NCBI GenBank assembly: GCA_009774215.1
Contig: VSNH01000001.1
Span: forward strand, 53,420 to 117,419
DNA from: Lachnospiraceae bacterium
GTDB taxonomy: Bacteria; Bacillota; Clostridia; Lachnospirales; Lachnospiraceae
Direction: 5' to 3'
Length of the DNA stretch: 64,000 nt
Numbering within the stretch: position 1 is the stretch's first letter; each line of letters begins with the position of its first letter. Below the pieces are notes generated by a model, which ran no database searches, had not been told where the DNA came from, and worked only from the letters and a program-made list of their open reading frames with translations. Positions 26,064-34,409 of the stretch are shown here, one piece after another. Made by a program: the position numbers and the translations under genes.

Positions 26064-29000
26064 ATGGCTGATAAAATGGTGATTCCGATGATCGTATTGG
26101 CGCGGTATCTGGAAAGCCCGCTTCTGGTGCCGGCGCTTGACCCTAATTATAAGACGGCGCTGCGCTCCTACTTGGGCAAGGATTCGACACCGGCTGCATT
26201 CAATACGAAGATTTTGTTAAAACGCGGCGTGCACCTACATTTCGTCCTTCCATCCGCGCTTAAGAAGGGACACGAGGTGACGGACGAAAACGGGGAAACG
26301 ACGATGGAATATCCGGCAGTACCGGACCGATATCTGGTCACGAGAATGTATATCAGGAACCGGAAAATCGAGATGGAAAGCCATGTCGTGGAAAGCAATT
26401 TTTATTCCCTTGACGATGCCTACAGTGACAGCATCACCATTCCAAAATTCGATGATCTGCGTACGAGACACCGTTTTCGCTATATGGGGAGGAGTTATCC
26501 CGCGAACAGGCCGGCGCCCGAGCCGGTGGGGGAGTGCGGATACTTTGACAGGATCACGGCGCTGGGCGCCGGAAATCCGATGTTTTCGGCATACTACCCG
26601 AGCTGCGCAAGTGTATTTGGATTTTATGACAGTCTGGAGGGCGTACCGGCGGATGCGGCACTGACTTATTGTGTGACGGGGATTTATTCCAATCCGGTCA
26701 ATGATTTGTTCCATCGGGTGCGAAATGCCGACGATATGAAACAGGTTATGGCGGATTATGGTCTGTCGCTTGACGGGGAAGGGGCGGTCTGCCAGACGAG
26801 CATGGTATTTGGCGTGGCAGGCGGCATTGACCTTTCCAGGGAGCAGCCGGTGCCTGTGGGAGAGATCAACATAGGTATAGGCAAGAGCTCTGCGGAGGCG
26901 CTGTCGGCAATCATCAGTGAAAAGTATTTTGGAAACCGGGAGGGGATGGAGCGTTTTCTGACATCCATCCAGTACGATACGGCTGGCGAGGCGTCTTCGC
27001 CGGACGGTGATTTTAAGATTGATGATGATATTCATTACAGGGGATTTTCCAGGCTGGATCCCATAGAGAGGGCTTACAGCGTAAAACTGCCAAAAGACCT
27101 GCAGGGTGACCATAAAGCAGATATGGCGGAAATGGAAAAGCAATATGTACAGCTTGCTTTACTGGAACGTGAGATCGGTAAGATGCGCCGCGTGCTGGAA
27201 TATCAGAAGGATTCCCTGTATTATTTGTGGGAACTTTATATGGACGCCGGTTTGCAGCGGGAAGAACAGATTAAGGGTTATATGCTCCCGCTGTTTAAAG
27301 CGGTCGGAAAGCAGAGGGATGACATTTATGACAAACTCAGGCAGGCGGAAGAGGGGAAAGACGCGTTGGAACAACTTCTTGCAAAGATTGGCGCCACGTT
27401 GGAGAAAGAAGCCTGCGATCCCTTTTTCCTGCAAACTGACCCGACAGTGATGCTGTTTGGCGAGGGCATGAACAGGGCATACGCTTTCGGGGAGGACGGG
27501 CGATTTGAGAAGGACGGCACGCTTCTGTGCCTGACCGGGGCGCTTGCGGCGGATATTCCGGCGGAAGAGATTCGGGGATATTTTGCGGATACACATGTCT
27601 TTGAAGGAAATACGGGGATATGGAAAGAATGTAAAGATTACGTCCTTTTGGCGGTGCTGCTGGACCGGAAGAACCTGCTGCCGGGATTAGGGCTGTCCCC
27701 GGTGATCCGGGACAAGATTTCCCCGGTGGTCTATAACGGGGAACCGGAAGAACAGGTTACCCTTTTGATGCAGTGGGAGTCGGTGTTTTACCCCGATTAT
27801 GTGGACGCGGTTCCTTCGGAAAGCGTTTTGCAGTATGGGGATACGGATTACATGTATCAGGGCGGCAGGCAGCGGCACGATGTACACAGCGAGGGCGTTA
27901 CCGTGCTTACGCCCCACGGCGTATACCGTTTGCAGGAACAGATGGAGAAATATCTGAATCTGCACTCGGACGATCCTGAGATTACGGAGCTGGCCGGGAA
28001 GATCAAGGATTTGGCGGCGGTATCCCAGAGACTGGACGGTTTTACCGTTGATCTGTGCGGGCTTGCCCATGCCTGTCAGTATCCCATTACAATCGATCCG
28101 GAGGATGCCTTTTCCCGGGAAGTGGCTGCCTGTATCTCGCCGGAGGAGAAAACTTTCTACGAGCCGGAGGCGGAAAGGCTGGCAGTGCTGCGTGACTCGC
28201 GGATCCTTCCGCTCAGGGAGGGGTACTTTGGACTGTCCAAACTTGCCATCGTATCTTCTTTTGGGGAACAGAGGAAACTGTTGGACGATGAGCTGACTTT
28301 CCGGGGTAAAAAATATTTCTCGGAAAATTTATTGCCGGTGCAGGATGGCATGTGTTTCCTGCCGCTGGCGCTCACTTCCGCAGCCAGGCTGAAGGCGGAT
28401 TTTGTGTCGGCAGGGAACCGGTCGGTTTTCACATTCCCTTTTCCGTGCGGGTCTCCTGTGATTGGCATCTTCCTGCCCGATTTGCTGAACAGGAACTTGA
28501 ACGTGTTCTCTGCTTCCGGGGAAAGTATCGGGGTATTGAAGGCGGCGTATCGGACGATTAACGGGAAAAAGAGAACGTTTGGCAGATTCCTCCCGTCGCC
28601 CGGCGCGCCGGGGACAATGGATCCGCGGATCAGGAAACTGATCCATGTTCTGGCACAGGATACATCGGCCTTTGCCGAAGTGATGGAAACCATAGACACC
28701 AAGCTAAACGCTACCGTTCCTCTGGCACAGAATCATTTTATATTCGGGCGTGCGCTTGTGCTGGCGGAAATGGCAGTGGAGCTGGAATATTATGGTGCGC
28801 CCCACTGGTCGAGGAGGGATGAAGACATCGGCAGATTTGAGGATGCCGGGCTTGCGGCACAGGAATTTCCTGTTATGTTCGGGGACAGGAACAGAAGCAC
28901 GGACGGGGTATGCTGCGGCTTCACGCAGGATTTTGAACATGGCTTTGCCGCTTTTGGGGCGGAGCGGGTGGATGCACAGTACCTGAACGCGCCGCCTGTC

Positions 29001-29387
29001 ACCGTGCGGGGAACGGGCGGTGCGGTGTATGTCCCGTTGCTGTTTGACCCGATGTTAAAGGTCACGGTGACCACGGGCATCCTGCCGGTAAAACAGGTGG
29101 AAGTCTGCGGGGAGCATGTGGACTTCTCGCCATACCAGCTGTGTGCCGCACAACTCAATACGGTGCTTGCGCAGCAGGAGACGGCACAGCTGCCCGCATT
29201 TGTGAAAGGGACCGAGTACAGCCTGTTTTATCCGAGAGCCGACCACAGTGTGCAGGTCAACGGCGGAATACAGCAAGAACCCGGATATGAAGAGCTGGCA
29301 ATTGTAAATCATGCGTTATCGATGGGAGAAATCGTCGAGGCGGGGTCGATGATCGTCGACGGCATATTGGCAGAGAGGAGGGAATAA
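26064..29387 (+). CDS. Uncharacterised large operon protein, 1107 residues (GVHLHxxLP type)
   Basis: The start at 26064 (MADKMVIPMI) is chosen because GGGAGGGGAAAGG lies just upstream; the frame is open from 26007, but those codons overlap the previous gene. Conserved-looking N-terminal blocks: LLKRGVHLHFVLPSALKKGH (residues about 52-70), YPAVPDRYLVTRMYI (about 83-97), SVFGFYDSLEGVP and YCVTGIYSNPVNDLF (about 183-216). Residues 351-451 are a predicted long coiled coil (EMEKQYVQLALLEREIGKMR and following). The C-terminal half is beta-rich with many Pro and Gly. There is no signal peptide or membrane segment. No enzyme motif is recognised. A structural or scaffold role is inferred from size, coiled coil and context. 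Confidence 0.78.
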   Translation: MADKMVIPMIVLARYLESPLLVPALDPNYKTALRSYLGKDSTPAAFNTKILLKRGVHLHFVLPSALKKGHEVTDENGETTMEYPAVPDRYLVTRMYIRNRKIEMESHVVESNFYSLDDAYSDSITIPKFDDLRTRHRFRYMGRSYPANRPAPEPVGECGYFDRITALGAGNPMFSAYYPSCASVFGFYDSLEGVPADAALTYCVTGIYSNPVNDLFHRVRNADDMKQVMADYGLSLDGEGAVCQTSMVFGVAGGIDLSREQPVPVGEINIGIGKSSAEALSAIISEKYFGNREGMERFLTSIQYDTAGEASSPDGDFKIDDDIHYRGFSRLDPIERAYSVKLPKDLQGDHKADMAEMEKQYVQLALLEREIGKMRRVLEYQKDSLYYLWELYMDAGLQREEQIKGYMLPLFKAVGKQRDDIYDKLRQAEEGKDALEQLLAKIGATLEKEACDPFFLQTDPTVMLFGEGMNRAYAFGEDGRFEKDGTLLCLTGALAADIPAEEIRGYFADTHVFEGNTGIWKECKDYVLLAVLLDRKNLLPGLGLSPVIRDKISPVVYNGEPEEQVTLLMQWESVFYPDYVDAVPSESVLQYGDTDYMYQGGRQRHDVHSEGVTVLTPHGVYRLQEQMEKYLNLHSDDPEITELAGKIKDLAAVSQRLDGFTVDLCGLAHACQYPITIDPEDAFSREVAACISPEEKTFYEPEAERLAVLRDSRILPLREGYFGLSKLAIVSSFGEQRKLLDDELTFRGKKYFSENLLPVQDGMCFLPLALTSAARLKADFVSAGNRSVFTFPFPCGSPVIGIFLPDLLNRNLNVFSASGESIGVLKAAYRTINGKKRTFGRFLPSPGAPGTMDPRIRKLIHVLAQDTSAFAEVMETIDTKLNATVPLAQNHFIFGRALVLAEMAVELEYYGAPHWSRRDEDIGRFEDAGLAAQEFPVMFGDRNRSTDGVCCGFTQDFEHGFAAFGAERVDAQYLNAPPVTVRGTGGAVYVPLLFDPMLKVTVTTGILPVKQVEVCGEHVDFSPYQLCAAQLNTVLAQQETAQLPAFVKGTEYSLFYPRADHSVQVNGGIQQEPGYEELAIVNHALSMGEIVEAGSMIVDGILAERRE

Positions 29388-29415
29388 ACTGGACAAACGA
29401 GAGACGGCAGAGAGA

Positions 29416-31011
29416 ATGGAGGCACAAATACAGACGACGGGAGGGATTGATGTTAGATTGCCGGAGAAAATCTTTGTCTCACAATATCCGGACATCTATC
29501 TTGTTAAGAGTGATTTTTCTATTACCATAACCGGGGATCTGTCGGTACTGAAAAAGGAAAGTATGCGTATACGTACAGGCGCTGGGAGGGGTGAGGAATA
29601 TCCGACGATCTATATTAAAGGCTTCGAGCAGTTGTTTGATGTGGAGGACGACAGAAACGACCGGGTGACCGCTTTCTGTAACTTGTTTCATGTAAACGGC
29701 AGCAAGGACTGGGAAATCGGCTACGGTACATGTCCGGATACGGGGAAGGGCTGCATGGTGATTACAGCCGCGATGGTTTCTTTGGAACCGAATTTCTCGG
29801 TAAACTGTCAGCTGTCGGATAAGTGCGTTTTTACAAAAAGATTTTCACCGGGGGATACCATCAAGCTGGATGTCTCTATCTGTCATTTTGATGAGCTGCT
29901 TCACGGGGTGGAGGAACGCATCGAATATACGCGCAGCCTTGCATGGGAATACACGGCTTATATTGAACGGTTTGGCGCTTATGTTTCAGGGGCGGAAAAC
30001 GCCGTGACGGTGGTACACAAAGGCGGGAGCTGCGATATTTCATGGCGGATTCATCAGAACGCGAAAGCGTCGACATTCCTGCATGACGAAAACGGAACCG
30101 TGGTGGCAAACCTTCCGCCCTATCATGTCAAGATTGACAGGGATCGGAGATTTACGCTTCTGGTCTACAATAACGCATGTGCGGTACAACAGTCTTTGGT
30201 GGTATATCGGACGCTGTGGGACAAGACACAGGCAGTGCCGACAGGTCTTCCCAGGACGGAGAAGAAGGGACGTTTTAAAATTTATCAGGACAATGGGGAA
30301 CAATATTACCTGTACATCCATCCAACCCTGTATGTCAGCGATGATTGTGTTACATGGGAGGCTTATGCCGAAAATACGGCGGCAGCTTCCGGCTATACTT
30401 TCTATTCTTCCACTCTCTCGGAGGACAAATTCTGTGTATGTTATCTGGATGACAGTAAGCTGACTTATTGTGAGATGGACTGGAGTAGCAAAACGTGGTC
30501 CGGCAAAGTCATAGCCAGAACCGGTTTGGCAGCTTACGCACTTTTGTCGGATCCGGGGAATCTTAGGATCGTATTGGTGTTCCGGGACGTTCTGGCGGTC
30601 TATGAGTTAAAGGGCGGCGCGTTGATGAACGGACAGTATATGAACGTTCCGGCGGATGCGAGACTTGCGGCGGCGGATGTGCTTGCCGATGGAAGGAGGA
30701 GCTATCTGGCGTTTTCCTGCAGTGATAACAAGGTGTACTTTTATGATCTGGATGATGATTTCAGAAATAATATTTTTGAATGTCCGGAGACGCCGGATGA
30801 CAATCTCTGGCTGGTGAAATCCAATGCGGTATACATCGTGTTGAATGGGTATGCTTTTGAGGTATGCGACCGTGAGAAATTTACGGATGTGCATTATTTC
30901 CCGGGATTTCTGAAAGAGACAAGACCGGTCATAGGTGGTGTTGACGGGGAAGAAATCAGAGGATTCTTCTGGACGGAACAAGGAACGGAAAGCTGGCATT
31001 ACAAATTTTAG
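29416..31011 (+). CDS. Uncharacterised operon protein, 531 residues, beta-rich
   Basis: The N-terminal half has beta-sandwich-like strands (KSDFSITITGDLSVLKKESM, YPTIYIKGFEQLFDVEDD). The C-terminal half has repeated short strand groups (YYLYIHPTLYVSDDCVTWEA, KFCVCYLDDSKLTYCEMDW, RSYLAFSCSDNKVYFYDLDD), suggestive of a beta-propeller; this is inference from pattern only. No signal or membrane segment. Start uncertain: ATG 29416 has only a weak ribosome site, while CTG 29389, in frame and 9 codons upstream, is ideally spaced from AGGAGGG at 29376-29382. If CTG is used the product is 540 residues. The gene follows its neighbour without a gap, consistent with coupled expression. Confidence 0.75.
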   Translation: MEAQIQTTGGIDVRLPEKIFVSQYPDIYLVKSDFSITITGDLSVLKKESMRIRTGAGRGEEYPTIYIKGFEQLFDVEDDRNDRVTAFCNLFHVNGSKDWEIGYGTCPDTGKGCMVITAAMVSLEPNFSVNCQLSDKCVFTKRFSPGDTIKLDVSICHFDELLHGVEERIEYTRSLAWEYTAYIERFGAYVSGAENAVTVVHKGGSCDISWRIHQNAKASTFLHDENGTVVANLPPYHVKIDRDRRFTLLVYNNACAVQQSLVVYRTLWDKTQAVPTGLPRTEKKGRFKIYQDNGEQYYLYIHPTLYVSDDCVTWEAYAENTAAASGYTFYSSTLSEDKFCVCYLDDSKLTYCEMDWSSKTWSGKVIARTGLAAYALLSDPGNLRIVLVFRDVLAVYELKGGALMNGQYMNVPADARLAAADVLADGRRSYLAFSCSDNKVYFYDLDDDFRNNIFECPETPDDNLWLVKSNAVYIVLNGYAFEVCDREKFTDVHYFPGFLKETRPVIGGVDGEEIRGFFWTEQGTESWHYKF

Positions 31012-31027
31012 AAAGGAGAATATTTAT

Positions 31028-33529
31028 ATGGGTAAACAAACGATTTCAGGGGAAATGATTATTACGGAGGATTTGGATTGTGTTGAGCTGGTTGAAGAGG
31101 GATGCCTTATCATTTCGGAGGAGCTCACAGAGCTTACGATCCGGAAGCTGATCAATCACAAAACCAATCCGTGCGTCAATGAGTTTGATATTCTTGTCAC
31201 GGGAGAGGACGGGAAAGACGCCGCTTACGATTCAGGTGAGAGAGGCGGAGATGGCCATAGCGGCGGGAGGATTAAGATAACCGTCAAGGATCTGGAAGGA
31301 GATGTGCATATTAAGGCCGCCGGCGGGAACGGTGGGAACGGCGGCACGGGAAAGAGCGGTGAGGACGGATTGGACGGCGGAGACGGCGGCGATGGCGGAG
31401 ACGGCGGGGACGGTGCAGAGATAGACTTTTATTATGACAGGAAGAACAAGAAATCTACAAGTTATGCCTATGCATACTCGGCAAGAGGCGGCCGCGGAGG
31501 ATCCGGTGGAGAAGGTGGCGCCTGTGCGGCAGGTAAAGGCGGCGGCAGCGGCCAAAAGGGTACAAAGGGAGGCAGATGCGGAGACGGCGGAAACGGCGGC
31601 AGGCAGGGGAGAGACGGGAAGATAACAATCCATCATCCTGACGGCGGGGTGTCTGTCAATGGAACCGAGAGCGATCTGATGAATACGCTCCTGCCGACAA
31701 CAGAACCGAGGATACTCGATCTGCGGGACGACGGGGATCTGAGAAGGTTTATCCAGGCTTACGGAGGGGAAATGTGCCTGCAAAAGTATCCCCGGATTTG
31801 GTCTACGGTGTGCAGGATGCGGGAGACGGAAGGTATGCTGTGCGGTCGAAGTGCGGTGGATGACGCTCCGGCGTATCAATTTGAAACACAGATAACAGCG
31901 GCCAGTCAGATTGGCGTGGCAGTCAAAGGCGAGGCGTGTTGTAAGGCTGCGGTGTCGGACAATGCGGAGGAAGAATATGATTTTTACAAATTTTCAGTCG
32001 CATTGCAGTCCAATTATTATAACTCCTTGCCGGTAGTTTCCGAGAAGGTGGCTGATGACGCCAATCCCCGGCTGGTGGAGTCTGTTGTACGTCTGAATTT
32101 CAGGGATGCGGGATCCGGCCAAACATATCAGCAAATGACGCTTTTGTATGAGGATCATGTCGAGCACATCGTGGATGAGGTGGAGACGGAAGAGATACCG
32201 TGGGAAGAGATTGAGGGCAGAAATCTGGTTATGGAGATGAACATATTCTATTATGATGAAAACCAGAAATTGATTTCTCTGGAACCGCTTAGCCAGTCCT
32301 TTTATTTTAGCCGGAAGAAAGCTACCAGCTACGTTAAAAAAATAACGGTGACGAATCCTCATTGGCATCAGGGAAAGACGGATGGAACAATCAAGTTCCT
32401 GTACGGAAGGACACCCGGAAATAATCCGCAATTGTTGAGTGATGCAGATTATTGGGATGAAAATGGTCCATATCATCATAATAACAATATCAAAAATCTT
32501 CGTACAATTATTCCGATTTCAGGTGACATTGTACTACGGGATGTGTCCAAAGGGAAAGTGACGGGCGCGAAAATAGATTCTTATATTTTAGAGGACGGCA
32601 AGCAGGTGCCGGTGTCGACGATGCATTATTTCTTAAAGGAAGAGAGATATACCTTGGCACGACACCGCGAGGATATATCGCCCGATAAACTGGGAGAGGC
32701 ATTACAGAAAAATGGCGCGCTGACCTATGACAGCAAGACAAAAACGGCGCATTTTGATTTGAAGCTGCCTGTGGATGCGGGGTTGAGCCCGTATGACTGG
32801 TACAGCGGGATTTCCGGTGATTTTCTGAATAACAGTCTACATAAATGTTTTCTGGCGGGGAGGTTTGTTTTAAGGGTTGAACATGAAAAATTGGCGGGTT
32901 GCGATTATGATACCTATGAAATTACTATTTATGGAAGTGATCATTTGCCGGATATGGTCACCTCGTATTATGTGCGCGAGAATGCGACGACAGTCTATAT
33001 CCCGCCCATAGAGATTTATTGGGGCTGTTTTGCGAAAGATACGCTGATCACGACCGCGGACGGCAGAACAAGACGGGCGGATCAAATAGAGGCGGGAGAT
33101 CAAATCTGCGCGCGGGACGGTAACATGCTCACGGTGTCGGGTATCCTGACAGGAGAGGATGAGGAGATTATCCGAATCGTGACGCGGGACGGTAAGCAGA
33201 CCCGCGTTTCCGGCGGTCACGCCATGTTAGTCAGCGACGGGACAGCACCGGAGGGCAGACGTATGGCGGCAGGCGAATTGCAGGCCGGGGACTGGCTTAT
33301 GACGCCAGACGGCGTGTCGGAAATCTCGGAGGTGATTACGGAGCCTTACCATGATATCGTATATCATTTCGTTTTTGAAGGAGAGGAAAAGCCCAATTAT
33401 ATCGAGGCGGACGGATTCTGGTCCGGTGATTTCCACGCGCAGAATGAGAAAGAGGAAGAGAAGCCGGTACAGCTTACAGAGAAAGGTATTGCACTCAGGG
33501 ATGAGCTGCGGAAATTTGCCGGACAGTAA
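31028..33529 (+). CDS. Gly-rich protein with C-terminal Hint domain, 833 residues
   Basis: The start at 31028 (MGKQTISGEM) follows AAAGGAG; the frame is open from 30935 but overlaps the upstream gene. Residues about 65-205 include two dense Gly runs (GGNGGNGGTGKSGEDG, GGDGGDGGDGGDG; then ARGGRGGSGGEGG and GGRCGDGGNGGRQG) resembling collagen-like or glycine-sandwich stalks. The middle 350 residues are beta-rich. From Cys667 a Hint (hedgehog/intein) fold starts: GCFAKDTLITTADGRTRRAD, then IEAGDQI, TRDGKQTRVSGGHAMLVS and LQAGDWL. It ends near 810 without the His-Asn splice end of inteins, then a charged 30-residue tail. Known: Hint domains with N-terminal Cys can cleave the peptide bond before it. 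Here autoproteolysis after residue 666 is inferred. Last gene of the operon. Confidence 0.82.
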   Translation: MGKQTISGEMIITEDLDCVELVEEGCLIISEELTELTIRKLINHKTNPCVNEFDILVTGEDGKDAAYDSGERGGDGHSGGRIKITVKDLEGDVHIKAAGGNGGNGGTGKSGEDGLDGGDGGDGGDGGDGAEIDFYYDRKNKKSTSYAYAYSARGGRGGSGGEGGACAAGKGGGSGQKGTKGGRCGDGGNGGRQGRDGKITIHHPDGGVSVNGTESDLMNTLLPTTEPRILDLRDDGDLRRFIQAYGGEMCLQKYPRIWSTVCRMRETEGMLCGRSAVDDAPAYQFETQITAASQIGVAVKGEACCKAAVSDNAEEEYDFYKFSVALQSNYYNSLPVVSEKVADDANPRLVESVVRLNFRDAGSGQTYQQMTLLYEDHVEHIVDEVETEEIPWEEIEGRNLVMEMNIFYYDENQKLISLEPLSQSFYFSRKKATSYVKKITVTNPHWHQGKTDGTIKFLYGRTPGNNPQLLSDADYWDENGPYHHNNNIKNLRTIIPISGDIVLRDVSKGKVTGAKIDSYILEDGKQVPVSTMHYFLKEERYTLARHREDISPDKLGEALQKNGALTYDSKTKTAHFDLKLPVDAGLSPYDWYSGISGDFLNNSLHKCFLAGRFVLRVEHEKLAGCDYDTYEITIYGSDHLPDMVTSYYVRENATTVYIPPIEIYWGCFAKDTLITTADGRTRRADQIEAGDQICARDGNMLTVSGILTGEDEEIIRIVTRDGKQTRVSGGHAMLVSDGTAPEGRRMAAGELQAGDWLMTPDGVSEISEVITEPYHDIVYHFVFEGEEKPNYIEADGFWSGDFHAQNEKEEEKPVQLTEKGIALRDELRKFAGQ

Positions 33530-33539
33530 TTTCTGAATC

Positions 33540-33557
33540 TTACGTTTACCTTAAGAA
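33540..33557 (+). promoter_or_regulatory. Candidate response-regulator operator, copy 2
   Basis: TTACGTTTACCTTAAGAA, 16 of 18 identical to 17702-17719 and in the same orientation. It begins 54 bp before the TATACT box of the two-component promoter (66 bp in copy 1), a 12-bp difference close to one helical turn. It lies between the Hint gene stop and the regulator gene, as expected for autoregulation. Confidence 0.55.
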
Positions 33558-33570
33558 TCGCGCAGGAATC

Positions 33571-33599
33571 TTTTCAGACAGTGTGGAAAATAATATACT
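33571..33599 (+). promoter_or_regulatory. Promoter of the two-component system
   Basis: TTTTCA (33571-33576), 17 bp, TATACT (33594-33599). The weak -35 box with an operator 13 bp upstream fits a promoter that needs an activator. No terminator was seen between the Hint gene and this promoter, so read-through from the operon is also possible. Confidence 0.55.
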
Positions 33600-33635
33600 G
33601 AACTAGGGAACTGGTCAAAATGAGAGGAATTTTCC

Positions 33636-34409
33636 ATGAATTTATATGGCTGCAAAGTTTTGCTTGTAGATGATGAGAAGGCACTGCGCGATATGGTAAG
33701 CGGCTTCCTGCGCCGCGCGGGATTTCATAATGTGACTGTGGCGGCAAACTGCCTGGAAGCGGAGGAACTGTTTGCGTTAAAAGAGCCGCATCTCGTTCTT
33801 CTGGATGTCATGCTGCCCGACGGAGACGGATTTTCTTTATTGAAAAAGCTGCGGCAAATGTCGGAGGTACCCGTGATTTTCCTGTCGGCGCGGGATGAGG
33901 ACGAAAGCCGTCTGCGGGGGCTGGGACTCGGCGCGGACGATTATATTACGAAGCCATTTTTGCCGGAGGAACTGATTTTGCGGGTAACGGCGGTGCTGAA
34001 ACGGGTGTATCGGGTCAAGAGTATACAGGAGACAGAGAAGATTGTACTTGGCAGATGTATAGTGGATCTGGGCAGCGGGGTCGTGCATTGGAGCAGGGAC
34101 ACAGAAAATGGAGAGACGAATAAAAACCGGGATGGCATAGCGCAGAGTGGCGAAAACGGTGCGGCAGAAGAAGCGGAGGAAATGACTCTGACGGCGAAGG
34201 AATACGCCATCTTACAGAAACTGGCGCAGGAGAGAGGACGGATCGTGACCGTTGACGCATTATGTGATGCTGTCTGGAAGGAAGAAAATTACGGATATGA
34301 AAATACGCTGGTGGTGCATATCCGCAGGCTGCGGGAGAAAATTGAGGAAGATCCTTCCCATCCAAAGCATCTGTTGACGGTGAGAGGGTTGGGATACAGA
34401 TTGGTATGA
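33636..34409 (+). CDS. OmpR-family response regulator
   Basis: 257 residues. Receiver domain with the acidic pair VDDE near residue 11, phospho-acceptor Asp57 in LVLLDVMLPDGDG, the Ser in FLSAR, and Lys in YITKPF. A C-terminal winged helix runs from MTLTAKEYAILQKLAQERGR to TVRGLGYRLV. Between the domains, within the first strands of the DNA-binding domain, is an acidic stretch of about 30 residues (DTENGETNKNRDGIAQSGEN...), longer than in typical OmpR proteins. It overlaps the kinase gene by 4 bases. Likely targets are its own promoter and the DUF6603 operon, through the shared 18-bp element. Confidence 0.92.
   Translation: MNLYGCKVLLVDDEKALRDMVSGFLRRAGFHNVTVAANCLEAEELFALKEPHLVLLDVMLPDGDGFSLLKKLRQMSEVPVIFLSARDEDESRLRGLGLGADDYITKPFLPEELILRVTAVLKRVYRVKSIQETEKIVLGRCIVDLGSGVVHWSRDTENGETNKNRDGIAQSGENGAAEEAEEMTLTAKEYAILQKLAQERGRIVTVDALCDAVWKEENYGYENTLVVHIRRLREKIEEDPSHPKHLLTVRGLGYRLV

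Noticed and set aside
33026..33526. Intein in the Hint-containing gene
   Set aside because: There is no conserved C-terminal extein and no His-Asn splice junction; the domain sits at the protein end.
17814..33529. Contractile injection system or phage tail cluster
   Set aside because: No sheath, tube, baseplate, PAAR/VgrG spike or AAA assembly ATPase is recognisable in the six proteins.
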